NCBI RefSeq assembly: GCF_000297775.1
Contig: NZ_JH815514.1
Coordinates: 283,800-347,799, forward strand
Direction of reading: 5' to 3'
DNA length: 64,000 nucleotides
Source of the DNA: Sutterella wadsworthensis 2_1_59BFAA
Lineage (GTDB): Bacteria; Pseudomonadota; Gammaproteobacteria; Burkholderiales; Burkholderiaceae_F
The stretch's first letter is position 1, and each line of letters opens with the position of its first letter. Positions 40,389-48,527 of the stretch are shown piece after piece. Position numbers and translations under genes: made by a program. The notes below the pieces were generated by a model that saw only the letters and a list, made by a program, of their open reading frames with translations, ran no database searches and had not been told where the DNA came from.

Positions 40389-40952
40389 ATGGCTTTGGGA
40401 GCAACCGTCTACAAGGCGACGATCGACGTCTCGGACCTGGACCGCGACAGTTACGGCAACTACGTGCTCACGATCGCACGTCATCCTTCCGAAACGGAGG
40501 AGCGCCTGATGCTCCGCGTGCTGGCGTTCTGCCGGCTGGCGGGCGAACGTCTGGAGTTCGGCCGCGGACTTTCAACGGAAGGCGAACCCGCGCTCTGGGA
40601 GATTGACGACACGGGGGCGATCGTCCAGTGGATCGAGGTGGGATGTCCCGACGTCAAGCAGGTGAGAAAGGCTGCGGGCCGCAGCGAACACGTGCAGATC
40701 GTCGCCTACGGCGAGGATCGCGTCGAACCCTGGTGGGAGGGAAACAAGGGAGACTTCGCCAAGATCGGCAAGCTCACGGTCGTGAGCGTGCCCGACGATC
40801 AGGTGACGGCGCTTGCCTCGATGGCGTCGCGCAACATGAAGCTTGCGGTCACGATCCAGGACGGCATCCTCTGGATCAGCGACGATCGTGATTCGCTTCA
40901 GATCGAGGTGACGGTCCTGCAGACCGAGCACGAGCGGTACTCGGACTTCTGA
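40389..40952 (+). CDS. yaeQ: YaeQ family protein
   Basis: 187 residues (E. coli YaeQ 181). Strong family resemblance from the start (MALGATVYKATIDVSDLDRD) through ETEERLMLRVLAFCRLAGE to the WIEVG-containing segment and WWEGNKGDF. Members have a PD-(D/E)XK nuclease-like fold; whether they cut nucleic acid is not established. Ends at a strong bidirectional terminator shared with the globin gene. Confidence 0.93.
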   Translation: MALGATVYKATIDVSDLDRDSYGNYVLTIARHPSETEERLMLRVLAFCRLAGERLEFGRGLSTEGEPALWEIDDTGAIVQWIEVGCPDVKQVRKAAGRSEHVQIVAYGEDRVEPWWEGNKGDFAKIGKLTVVSVPDDQVTALASMASRNMKLAVTIQDGILWISDDRDSLQIEVTVLQTEHERYSDF

Positions 40953-40963
40953 TCCGCACCGCG

Positions 40964-41006
40964 CCAAATGAGAGAAGCCGCCTGATGGGCGGCTTCTCTC
41001 ATTTGG
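40964..41006. terminator. bidirectional terminator, 19-bp perfect stem
   Basis: Arms 40964-40982 and 40988-41006 with a 5-nt loop and A/T-rich flanks. The distal arm overlaps the last codons of the globin gene. It separates convergent yaeQ and the globin gene. Confidence 0.85.
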
Positions 41007-41382
41007 TGCGGAGGCTGTCCGCCATGCGCCAGAAGGCGCCCTCGAGGTAGAGGCGGAGCTCCTCGTCGGAGACCGTCTCGCGAAGGGCCGTTCGCATGCA
41101 GAGCATCCATTCATCGCGCGCCTCGCCGTCAATGGCGAAGCTTCGATGGCTCTCCCTCAGCATGGGCATGCCGTGGCGCTCCTGATAGAGCGCGGGACCG
41201 CCTAGCCAGGTGCTGAGGAATTCGGTCATGCGCAGCTCGTACTTGGAGAGGTCCTCCGGGTAGAGGCTGCGAAGCCTCTGGGCCCCGGGAAGCGTCTTCA
41301 GAGCCTCGATGTAGGCCTTGACCAGCCGAATGACACCCTCCTCGCCGCCCAGGCGTGCGTAGAGAGAATTGAGATTCGACAT
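40999..41382 (-). CDS. truncated haemoglobin, group II
   Basis: 127 residues from the ATG at 41382 (MSNLNSLYARLGGEEGVIRL), preceded by AAGGA. The 2/2 fold is short but complete: the GGEE helix start, TWLGGPALYQERHG and the proximal region with MLRESHRSF, then DEWMLCMRTAL. Group II members have high oxygen affinity and may scavenge oxygen or nitric oxide (established knowledge of the family). It is last in line downstream of the cyd operon, 14 bp after ybgE, so it may be co-expressed with cytochrome bd. Confidence 0.93.
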   Translation of the reverse strand: MSNLNSLYARLGGEEGVIRLVKAYIEALKTLPGAQRLRSLYPEDLSKYELRMTEFLSTWLGGPALYQERHGMPMLRESHRSFAIDGEARDEWMLCMRTALRETVSDEELRLYLEGAFWRMADSLRTK

Positions 41383-41396
41383 GACGTCCTTTCCCC

Positions 41397-41687
41397 TTAT
41401 GAAAAAACCTGCCAGGCGCCGATCAGTAGCATGGTCCAGCCGACGGGCAGAGAGAGCAGCCTGCGCAACCAGCGGTTCTCCGGCGTGAAGCCGAAGCCGC
41501 AGATCCAACAGATACTCATGCCCATCATCATGAGGACGAACCAGCCGTGCGGCACCGACGCGCCGTCCGTGGCGACGGCGCGCGGATAGATCACGACCAG
41601 AGCCACGACGGCGGCAGCCGCGAGGATGGACAGCGTGCGGATGAATCCGTTGGCGCCGGGCGTCTTCTTGAGTTCGTCAGTGCTCAT
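41397..41687 (-). CDS. ybgE: cyd operon protein YbgE
   Basis: 96 residues from the ATG at 41687. Two to three transmembrane helices (RTLSILAAAAVVALVVIY, GWFVLMMMGMSICWICGFGF, LLSLPVGWTMLLIGAW). The central GFTPENRWLRRLLSLP fits the YbgE family. It overlaps the cydX end by 11 bp. Function is unproven; in E. coli it is co-transcribed with cydAB. Weak conservation overall, so the call leans on context. Confidence 0.85.
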   Translation of the reverse strand: MSTDELKKTPGANGFIRTLSILAAAAVVALVVIYPRAVATDGASVPHGWFVLMMMGMSICWICGFGFTPENRWLRRLLSLPVGWTMLLIGAWQVFS

Positions 41688-41766
41688 TCTTGGACAGGAC
41701 GACTTCAACGACGGAAGCGAGAAGGATGGCAAAGGCCAGCCCCATCACCCAGTAAAAGTAAGCCAT
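41677..41766 (-). CDS. cydX: cytochrome bd oxidase small subunit CydX
   Basis: A 29-residue single-pass micro-protein: MAYFYWVMGLAFAILLASVV then EVVLSKNEH. The N-terminal MAYFYW-type start and the central glutamate match CydX, which stabilises the haems of cytochrome bd. AGAGGAA precedes the ATG. It is 63 bp after cydB and overlaps ybgE. Too short for standard ORF prediction, but the sequence and context leave little doubt. Confidence 0.92.
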   Translation of the reverse strand: MAYFYWVMGLAFAILLASVVEVVLSKNEH

Positions 41767-41829
41767 GGTTGTTTCCTCTTTCAGTCGGGACCGGCTGGGC
41801 CGGTCCCGGTTGTCGGATGTTGCGCTCGA

Positions 41830-42969
41830 TCAGTAGAGCGAGTGCGAGTTCTTCTCGATGTATTCGCTGTTGAGCTTGCCGCTCATGACCTTGTAGGCCC
41901 AGCCGGTGTACAGGAGCACCAGCGGGAGGAAGATCAGCGTGACGAACAGCATGATTTCAAGCGTCAGCTGCGAGCTCGTGCAGTCCCAGAGGGTGAGTCC
42001 GGCGTTGGGCATCGTCGAGGACGGCATGACGAACGGGAACATCGCGAGCAGCGGCGTCAGGATGATGCCGAGCAGCGAGGCGGCCGAGAGCACGAAGGCG
42101 AAGCCGGGCTTGTTCGCACGGACCATGACGGCGCCGCCGAGCGCGCCGATCACGCCGAGAGCGGGCACGAGCCAGAGCACGGGCACGGAGGCGAAGTTGG
42201 CGAACCAGGCGCCGGCCTGAATCTCGACGGTCTTGGCGAGCGGGTTGGCCGGGCCGGCGGGATCAAGACCGGCGACGGCGACGTAGCCGTCGATGCCGGC
42301 CCAGACCCAGAGGCCGCCGATCACGAAGAGCACGGCGGAGACGATGCCTGCGATGAAGGCGACGTTGCGGGCACGGGCCTGCAGGGCACCTTCAGTGCGA
42401 AGCGTCAGGTAGTTGCCGCCGTGGGCCACGATCATGACGAGCGAGAGCACGCCGCAGAGCAGGCCGAACGGATTCAGCAGGCCGAAGAACGAGCCCGTGT
42501 AGATCGGACGCATCGTTTCGTCGATGTGGAACGGAACGCCCTGCAGCAGGTTGCCGAAGGCGACGCCGCAGATCACCGGCGGGATGGCGGAGCCGAGGAA
42601 CAGGAGCCAGTCCCACGTCGTGCGCCACTTCGTGGCGGCCACCTTGGAGCGGAAGTCGAAGGCGACGGGACGGAAGATGAGGGCCATCAGCAGGACGAGC
42701 ATCGCCCAGTAGAAGCCGGAGAACGCCGTAGCGTACATCATCGGCCAAGCGGCGAACATGGCGCCGCCGCCGGTGATGAGCCAGACCTGGTTGCCGTCCC
42801 AGTGCGGAGCGACGGAGTTGATCATCACGCGGCGCTCGTTGTCGTCCTTGCCGAGGAACGGCAGGAGCGAGCCGACGCCCATGTCGTGGCCGTCCATGAC
42901 GGCGAAGCCGACGAGCAGCACGCCGATGAAAAGCCACCAGATTACTTTGAGGATTTCATAGTCGATCAT
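41830..42969 (-). CDS. cydB: cytochrome bd ubiquinol oxidase subunit II
   Basis: 379 residues, the length of E. coli CydB. Nine transmembrane helices. The start MIDYEILKVIWWLFIGVLLV and FAVMDGHDMGVGSLLPFLGK are canonical, as is the helix-2 segment APHWDGNQVWLITGGG. It lies 14 bp after cydA. Part of the high-affinity oxygen reductase used at low oxygen. Confidence 0.98.
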   Translation of the reverse strand: MIDYEILKVIWWLFIGVLLVGFAVMDGHDMGVGSLLPFLGKDDNERRVMINSVAPHWDGNQVWLITGGGAMFAAWPMMYATAFSGFYWAMLVLLMALIFRPVAFDFRSKVAATKWRTTWDWLLFLGSAIPPVICGVAFGNLLQGVPFHIDETMRPIYTGSFFGLLNPFGLLCGVLSLVMIVAHGGNYLTLRTEGALQARARNVAFIAGIVSAVLFVIGGLWVWAGIDGYVAVAGLDPAGPANPLAKTVEIQAGAWFANFASVPVLWLVPALGVIGALGGAVMVRANKPGFAFVLSAASLLGIILTPLLAMFPFVMPSSTMPNAGLTLWDCTSSQLTLEIMLFVTLIFLPLVLLYTGWAYKVMSGKLNSEYIEKNSHSLY

Positions 42970-42983
42970 GTCAGAGCCTCGGC

Positions 42984-44534
42984 TTAGTTGCGTTCAAAGT
43001 GGTAGCGGCCGGTGCCGAGAGCGCTCGGGCCGCGCCTGCTGATGCGGATCATCAGCCACATCTCCACGACCAGCAGGGCGGTGTAGAGGACGCCGAAGCC
43101 CAGAAGCGAACCGGCGACGTCACCCGCGGTGAGAGCGGAGACGGAGAGATGCGTCGGAAGGACGTTGTAGATGGTCCAGGGCTGGCGGCCGTATTCGGCG
43201 ACGAACCAGCCGGCTTCGCTGGCGATCCAGGGAAGCGGCAGGGCCAGCACGGCGAGGCGCAGGTACCAGGCCTTCTCGGCGATTTCATTCCTGAAGGAAT
43301 AGAAGAGGCCGAGGACGAAGACGAGGGCCATGGCCAGACCGGAGCCGACCATGATGCGGAAGGACCAGAACATCGGGGTCACGGACGGAATCGTGTCGGC
43401 GGCAGCCTGCTTGATCATTTCGGGCGTGGCGGCGTTGACGTCGTTCGTGTAGCGCTTCAGGAGAAGACCGAAGCCGAGGTCGTCGCGCACGGCGAGGAAC
43501 TGTTCGCGGAGCTGTTCGTTGGCGGGATCCTTGCGGAGCTGTTCAAGTACGCCGATGGCCTTCTGGCCGTTGACGATGCGCTGCTCGGCCTGGGCCGTGA
43601 GCTCCTTGATGCCCGGAATCTCGGTGGAGAGGGAGCGGGTGCCCATCAGGCCGAAGAGCCAGGGCACGTCGATCTGGGCGTGATTCGTCTGGGCGGCTTC
43701 GTCGGGGATGGCGAAGAGCGTCAGCGGAGCCGGAGCCTCATGCGTTTCCCAGATGGCTTCCATGGCGGCGATCTTGGTCGGCTGGTCCTTCGTGACGAGG
43801 TAGCCGGATTCGTCGCCCATCTGGATGGTCATCAGGGTGGCGATCATGCCGAAGACGGCGGCGAGGCGGAAGGAGGAGCGGGCGAACTGCAGGTCCTGAC
43901 GGCGGAGCATGTAGTAGGCGGAGATGGCCATCACGAAGATGGCGCCCGTCATGTAGCCGCCGGCGACGGTGTGGACGAACTTGGCCTGAGCCCATTCGTT
44001 CGTGAGAACGGCCCAGAAGTCGACCATTTCCATTCGCATCGTCTGGAAGTTGAACTCAGCGCCGACGGGATTCATCATCCAGGCGTTGGCAACGAGAATC
44101 CAGAGGGCGGAGAGGTTGGAGCCCACGGCCATGAGGATCGTAGCGGCAAGATGCTTGCCCTTGGAGAGGCGGTCCCAGCCGAAGAAGAATAGGCCGATGA
44201 AGGTGGACTCAAGGAAGAAGGCCATCAGGCCTTCGATGGCGAGCGGGGCGCCGAAGATGTCGCCCACGTAGTGGGAGTAGTAGGCCCAGTTCGTGCCGAA
44301 CTGGAACTCCATGGTGATGCCGGTGGCAACGCCGAGGGCGAAGTTAATCCCGAAGAGCTTGCCCCAGAAGCGGGTCATGTCTTTGTAGATTTCCTTGCCG
44401 GTAAGGACGTACGTCACTTCCATGGCCACGAGCATGAACGAAAGTCCGAGCGTCAGGGGCACGAAGATGAAGTGGTACATCGCGGTCACCGCAAACTGAA
44501 GGCGGGACAGGTCAACAAGATCAGATGGGATCAT
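42984..44534 (-). CDS. cydA: cytochrome bd ubiquinol oxidase subunit I
   Basis: Catalytic subunit with haems b558, b595 and d. 516 residues (E. coli 522). The N-terminal FAVTAMYHFIFVPLTLG contains a haem-ligating His, and QFGTNWAYYSHYVGDIFGAP is the family block. The Q loop is of the long type: residues about 250-370 include the extended insertion with RIVNGQKAIG. The Q-loop signature around the quinol site (DESGYLVTKDQPTKIAAME) is present. Between cydP and cydB. Confidence 0.98.
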   Translation of the reverse strand: MIPSDLVDLSRLQFAVTAMYHFIFVPLTLGLSFMLVAMEVTYVLTGKEIYKDMTRFWGKLFGINFALGVATGITMEFQFGTNWAYYSHYVGDIFGAPLAIEGLMAFFLESTFIGLFFFGWDRLSKGKHLAATILMAVGSNLSALWILVANAWMMNPVGAEFNFQTMRMEMVDFWAVLTNEWAQAKFVHTVAGGYMTGAIFVMAISAYYMLRRQDLQFARSSFRLAAVFGMIATLMTIQMGDESGYLVTKDQPTKIAAMEAIWETHEAPAPLTLFAIPDEAAQTNHAQIDVPWLFGLMGTRSLSTEIPGIKELTAQAEQRIVNGQKAIGVLEQLRKDPANEQLREQFLAVRDDLGFGLLLKRYTNDVNAATPEMIKQAAADTIPSVTPMFWSFRIMVGSGLAMALVFVLGLFYSFRNEIAEKAWYLRLAVLALPLPWIASEAGWFVAEYGRQPWTIYNVLPTHLSVSALTAGDVAGSLLGFGVLYTALLVVEMWLMIRISRRGPSALGTGRYHFERN

Positions 44535-44549
44535 TGAGGACTCCAGATG

Positions 44550-44753
44550 TTATTTGGTTGGATTGGCTTTGGCAGGTGCGTCCGCAGCGCCCAGCACGAC
44601 GTTTCCGACAACGTCGGCATTCACTTCGGGACGATGCTCGGGACTGAAGAAGAAGTACCAGAGGCCGAAGATGAAGAGAAGCTTGCACGCGATCACGACT
44701 GCGATTTCGCGGCCGAGCTTCGACTTGCCAGGGGAGACGTTGTTGGTTTTCAT
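44550..44753 (-). CDS. cydP: putative cytochrome oxidase small subunit CydP
   Basis: 67 residues from the ATG at 44753; an upstream GTG would add eight. One transmembrane helix (EIAVVIACKLLFIFGLWYFF) in the frame KLGREI...FFSPEHRPEVNA, a pattern of CydP proteins found upstream of cydA in Neisseria and other betaproteobacteria. It is first in the cydPABX-ybgE unit. The role is inferred from family and position; a stabilising subunit is plausible. Confidence 0.85.
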   Translation of the reverse strand: MKTNNVSPGKSKLGREIAVVIACKLLFIFGLWYFFFSPEHRPEVNADVVGNVVLGAADAPAKANPTK

Positions 44754-44857
44754 TGCTGGGAAATACGACGGATGCACATCAACAGGTTCATGCTAAGGCC
44801 GTCCGAGCCGAAAAAACCGCAGGAACTTTCTAACAAAACTTGCAAATTGACTAAAAC

Positions 44858-44914
44858 GACATGAGTGTGTCAGTATGGCAGTCAGTTTGACATGCGGAGT
44901 GGCAGATATGTCAG
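44858..44914. promoter_or_regulatory. clustered TGTCA/TGACA half-sites between cydP and its divergent regulator
   Basis: GACA at 44858-44861 and TGTC at 44868-44871 form one inverted pair; TGACAT at 44888-44893 and ATGTCA at 44908-44913 form a second with 14 bp between. Also two near-copies of TATG(G/T)CAGTCAGTT (44874-44887 and 44907-44920). The last half-site overlaps the regulator start codon. A regulator binding site, possibly autoregulatory, is inferred. Confidence 0.5.
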
Positions 44915-46137
44915 TCAGTTCTGAGTTGAAGACCGTCCTCGACGCGTTTGACGATCCGAGGCTTCTCGTGAGGGCGGACCATACGGTGGCGTATGCCAAC
45001 CGCGCCTTCGTGAGGCGCTACGGGCGGCAGGATTTTGCAGGAAGGAGCTGCTATGAGCTTCTCTTCCACAAGTCGTCGTGCTGCGCCGAATGCGGCGAGC
45101 GCTGTCCGCTTGAGAGCGCGGCCGTCACGGGGGCGTCCGAGACGGTGCTGCGCAGGGAGCTCGGGCCGACGGGCGTGCGCTATCTCGAGCTCTGCAGCAC
45201 GCCGCTCAAGGGGGCGGACGGAAGAGCGGTGCTCTTCATGGAGTCGATTGCGGACCGAAACGGCACCCAGGAGCCCCTGAATCTCAGGGGTGTCGTGGCC
45301 GAGTCGCCAGCCACGAAGGCCGTCCTCGAGAAGATCTCGCTCGTCACCGCGCTCGACGTGCCCGTGCTCTTCATCGGGCCTTCGGGGAGCGGCAAGCGGG
45401 AGTTCGCCCGCCTGCTTCATGAAAACTCCCGCCGCGCAGCACACTCCTTTCTCTGCGTCGACTGCAGGGGGCTGACGCCCGCAAAGCTCAGCAGGGAGCT
45501 CCAGCTCACCGCCCCCTTCGGTCTTTCCGGCGGCACGCTGTATCTGAAGGGCATCGAGGAGCTCTCGGCCGACATGCAGGGCGCCGTGCTCAGGATGCTC
45601 GAGACGGGCAGCTGGGTTGACACGGAGGGCGCGAGCTGCGAGCGAGCCGACATCCGCCTCGTCTGCGGAACGAGAAAGTCGTTGGCCGAACTGCTGGAGG
45701 CGGACGTCCTGAGGGAGGAGCTCTACTACAGGCTTTGCGTCTGCCCGATCCGGGTGCCCGGACTGGAGGAGCGTGCGGAGGACCTGCCCGAGATCGTGCG
45801 CCTCACGCTTCAGAGCCTGAAGGCGAAGGGACTCGAGCTCAGGCTTGCTCCGGGCGTCTGCGAGGCGCTTTCCCGCCGCACGTGGCGGGGTCACGTGCGC
45901 GAACTGCAGGCCGTGCTCGAGCGCGCGGCCATCTTCAGCCGCGGGGAAATCGTCGGCGTCGAGACCCTCTTCGACGACGAGCCTGTTCCTGCCGAGGGGC
46001 GGGACGCCTCCGAGGAGGCGCGCCTGCGTGCTTTAATTAGAGGCTGGAAGGGATCCAGAGCCGACCTTGCCGCGCATCTCGGCGTGAGCGAGCGCACCGT
46101 CTATCGCTGGATCGAACGTAGCCGTCAGGAGAAATGA
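44908..46137 (+). CDS. PAS/AAA+/HTH transcriptional regulator, sigma-54-activator-like without GAFTGA
   Basis: 409 residues from the ATG at 44908, which has GGAG eight bases upstream; an ATG at 44875 is less likely. N-terminal PAS domain (about 1-120) with a cysteine cluster: CYELLFHKSSCCAECGERCP. AAA+ domain from about 130: Walker A GPSGSGKREF, a reduced L1 region (ELQLTAPFGLSGGTLYL) and altered Walker B (TLYLKGIEE, with Lys where Asp is usual). The GAFTGA loop that contacts sigma-54 is missing. C-terminal Fis-type HTH (GSRADLAAHLGVSERTVYRW). Divergent from cydPABX; overlaps the hydrolase gene by 4 bp. Confidence 0.85.
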   Translation: MSVSSELKTVLDAFDDPRLLVRADHTVAYANRAFVRRYGRQDFAGRSCYELLFHKSSCCAECGERCPLESAAVTGASETVLRRELGPTGVRYLELCSTPLKGADGRAVLFMESIADRNGTQEPLNLRGVVAESPATKAVLEKISLVTALDVPVLFIGPSGSGKREFARLLHENSRRAAHSFLCVDCRGLTPAKLSRELQLTAPFGLSGGTLYLKGIEELSADMQGAVLRMLETGSWVDTEGASCERADIRLVCGTRKSLAELLEADVLREELYYRLCVCPIRVPGLEERAEDLPEIVRLTLQSLKAKGLELRLAPGVCEALSRRTWRGHVRELQAVLERAAIFSRGEIVGVETLFDDEPVPAEGRDASEEARLRALIRGWKGSRADLAAHLGVSERTVYRWIERSRQEK

Positions 46138-47054
46138 AAGTGGGATGCCCCGAAGAACTGCTGTTTGATCTGGTCGAAGGAGAGGAGCACAGAGAGGTTG
46201 CGCTCGCAGACGGAGCCCTCAGCTATGCCGTGGCCTCATGCAGGAGCGGCCCGTGTGCGGGCACGATCGTGCTCATTCACGGCGTGGGCTCCAATGCGAG
46301 CCGCTGGGAGGAGTTTACGGAGCAGACGCCGCTGCGCGAAGGCTGGCGGATCATTCGCCTTGACCTGAGGGGACACGGTGCGAGCGAGTCCCGCGAAAAG
46401 GCGACGCTTGAGATTCATGCGGCCGACCTGATGCGGGTGCTGGACGACGCCGGCATTGAGAAGGCCGTGCTTGTCGGGCACAGCCTGGGCGCACAGATCG
46501 CCATGCGTGCCGCCGTGCTGTACCCGGACCGAATCCAGGGCATGGTGCTGATGGATCCTCTGGTGACGTCCGCCCTTACGCCCTCCGCCCTCGCGCATCG
46601 CAGGAAGTATCCGCTTCTCGTCACCGTGGAGTTCCTCGCCCGCATGCTCAATGCGCTCGGCATCCGCCGCCGCATGCCCCACTACAGCCTCAGGGCGCAC
46701 GACCGCAAGGCGCGGGAGATGTTGGCCCGAGGCGGCGACGCCCTGCAGGCCTTCATCGACGAATACTCGTCCCCGCTCAAGGACCTCGGCCACATTCACA
46801 CCGCCTGCTACATGCGCGACATTCTCGAAGTGGGCCGCGAAACGCCTGATCTCTCCGGCGTCGGGTTCCCCGTGCTGGTGATCGGCGCGTCGTCGGGAAC
46901 CTTCACGGATGCGGGCCGCATGCAGGAATGGGTCAGGAGTCTTCGCGACGGTTCCTGGGCCGTCGTCAACTGTTTCCACTGGCCTCTGACGGAATGTCCC
47001 GAGGAGGTGAGCCGCATCATCGAGGAATGGATCGGAAGGGAGTTCCGCGGCTGA
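46134..47054 (+). CDS. alpha/beta-hydrolase, coupled to the cyd-linked regulator
   Basis: 306 residues. Alpha/beta-hydrolase fold: oxyanion-region LIHGVGSNASRWEEF, the HG followed by RLDLRGHGASES, nucleophile elbow VLVGHSLGAQIAMRA (Ser), and a late His in FHWPLTECPEEV. The usual acid residue is less clear (GASSGTFTDAG). Similar to proline iminopeptidases, esterases and MhpC-like hydrolases; the substrate is unknown. The start overlaps the regulator stop (ATGA), so the pair is translationally coupled and may act on or produce the regulator's signal (inference). Confidence 0.85.
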   Translation: MKVGCPEELLFDLVEGEEHREVALADGALSYAVASCRSGPCAGTIVLIHGVGSNASRWEEFTEQTPLREGWRIIRLDLRGHGASESREKATLEIHAADLMRVLDDAGIEKAVLVGHSLGAQIAMRAAVLYPDRIQGMVLMDPLVTSALTPSALAHRRKYPLLVTVEFLARMLNALGIRRRMPHYSLRAHDRKAREMLARGGDALQAFIDEYSSPLKDLGHIHTACYMRDILEVGRETPDLSGVGFPVLVIGASSGTFTDAGRMQEWVRSLRDGSWAVVNCFHWPLTECPEEVSRIIEEWIGREFRG

Positions 47055-47079
47055 GCGGGAGCCTGTGAAGGGAAAAAGA

Positions 47080-47113
47080 AAAAGCCTGCGGCATTTGAGC
47101 TGCAGGCTTTTTT
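47080..47113 (+). terminator. terminator after the hydrolase
   Basis: Arms around 47081-47092 and 47098-47110, one mismatch, followed by a T-run. It lies between convergent genes. Confidence 0.85.
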
Positions 47114-47133
47114 GATGTTCGACGCGCGGCATC

Positions 47134-47628
47134 TTATTTGGCGGCGGGCGCTTCCTCGTCTTCGCGGTTGATCGTGATGCGCACGATCGGCGGGGCGGCC
47201 TCGACGTCCTTTTCGGTCAGGCCCCAGAGGGCGACGAGATCAGCTTGGGACGGCGGCTCTTCGGCGCTGGCCTTGCGGGCGCGCCTGCAGACAAGGGAGG
47301 CGCGGACAAGCTTTTCGACGACGTCGAGCGAAAGGCAGTTAAGATCGGGAAATTCAACGCGGCAGTGCTCGATGTCGATGTTCTTGATCTTGTCTTTGAA
47401 ATCCTTGACGACGTCTCGCTCGGCCAGATAGAGGACAAGCGACTTTTCATGGGATTCGACGGCAAAGAGCGGCCCGTCGAGTTCATAAAAGGCGAGTCCG
47501 AAGCGCATGCTTTCACGAACGCCTCGGGCAGAGCGGCGAATCATGCTGCAGACTCGCGCCATAGCAACGCGCCGGTCGTTGGGAAGGCTTTGCAGATAGC
47601 CTCCGACCGTCGTAGCGGCAGGAACCAT
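47134..47628 (-). CDS. DUF1801 domain protein
   Basis: 164 residues. The domain spans about residues 8-115: YLQSLPNDRRVAMARVCSMI, then the conserved MRFGLAFYELDGPLFAVES and SLVLYLAERDVVKDF. The C-terminal part is acidic. DUF1801 proteins have a YjbR/ferritin-like small fold and no settled function. It stands alone between two terminators/gaps, on the minus strand. The start ATG at 47628 is well supported by length. Confidence 0.8.
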   Translation of the reverse strand: MVPAATTVGGYLQSLPNDRRVAMARVCSMIRRSARGVRESMRFGLAFYELDGPLFAVESHEKSLVLYLAERDVVKDFKDKIKNIDIEHCRVEFPDLNCLSLDVVEKLVRASLVCRRARKASAEEPPSQADLVALWGLTEKDVEAAPPIVRITINREDEEAPAAK

Positions 47629-47737
47629 GAATAGCTTCTCCGATGAAATTTTGTAGTAAAGACCTACAATTTTATCAAAATTTGGCCTATCTTGGCCGAA
47701 AATCGGAGCAGGAATGTGATTCCGCCTTCAACAGGCA

Positions 47738-48289
47738 TCAACGCCAGAACGTGTAGTCGGCCTCAAAGGGGCGCGAAAGACGCTGTCCCTGCTGTGATGC
47801 GGAGCACTTGGTGAGCGGCATTCCGCCTCGGGTATTGGTGCGCTCCACATAGCGCACGCCCGCGAAGGTTCCCTTCTTCGGGGCCGAGGCCTTGAAGACG
47901 GCGTCGGTCAGATCCTCGGCGCTTCGCCTCGGTCCGTTCGTGAGGACGGACATCTTCAGGGTGGTGCCGTCGGAGGCGGTGATGCTCCAGTCGGAATTGA
48001 GCGTGCCCACCTTGGTGTTGCCGCGGTAGAGCCCTCCCGAGGGATGCGAGAAGCGCCAGTAGAAGCCCTTGGCGTCGTAGGAGCAGACGAAGTGCATGCG
48101 GCCCCTGGCCGTGCGGGTGGAGATCCTGCTGGCGGAGCTGATGGCGTCGCGCCAGTGGGAGACGCTCCTGCCGTCCTGACCGGAGACGCCCGGCGTGCCC
48201 TGGGGCAGGAGCGACGAACAACCCGCAAGCACTACGGCACAGGCGATTGCGGAAAAAGCGACAAGAGGACGTGGCGAACGGAGGGGCAT
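47738..48289 (-). CDS. DUF3455 family lipoprotein
   Basis: 183 residues from the ATG at 48289 (MPLRSPRPLVAFSAIACAVV), with lipobox LAGC at about residues 20-23, so a lipid-anchored protein is expected. The rest fits DUF3455: FVCSYDAKGFYWRFSHP, GTLNSDWSITASDGTTLKM and FAGVRYVERTNTRGGMPLTK, ending EADYTFWR. Function unknown. The frame continues upstream to 48442, but that part lacks any signal-peptide logic. Confidence 0.85.
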   Translation of the reverse strand: MPLRSPRPLVAFSAIACAVVLAGCSSLLPQGTPGVSGQDGRSVSHWRDAISSASRISTRTARGRMHFVCSYDAKGFYWRFSHPSGGLYRGNTKVGTLNSDWSITASDGTTLKMSVLTNGPRRSAEDLTDAVFKASAPKKGTFAGVRYVERTNTRGGMPLTKCSASQQGQRLSRPFEADYTFWR

Positions 48290-48527
48290 GGCGGTCGAAA
48301 TGCGGAGATTGCGGGCGGGTCGGCCGAGGATTAGCGTGAATAGGACAGGCGTCCACGGCCGCGGGCTAATACAATCAAACATAATAATCGGATACATGAG
48401 TGTCAACCTTGGTAGAGTTAACGGGTTTTGCCGATGACTCAAAAGAGGCTTCGGACACAGGATCAGAACGGTCGCAGCTCCGCCCAGGAGATAGCGGTGC
48501 GGCCATCATTTTTACGGGGGGACTGCA

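Noticed and set aside
44875..44907. Upstream ATG giving the cyd-linked regulator 11 extra residues
   Set aside because: Poor ribosome-binding site, while the ATG at 44908 has a well placed GGAG.
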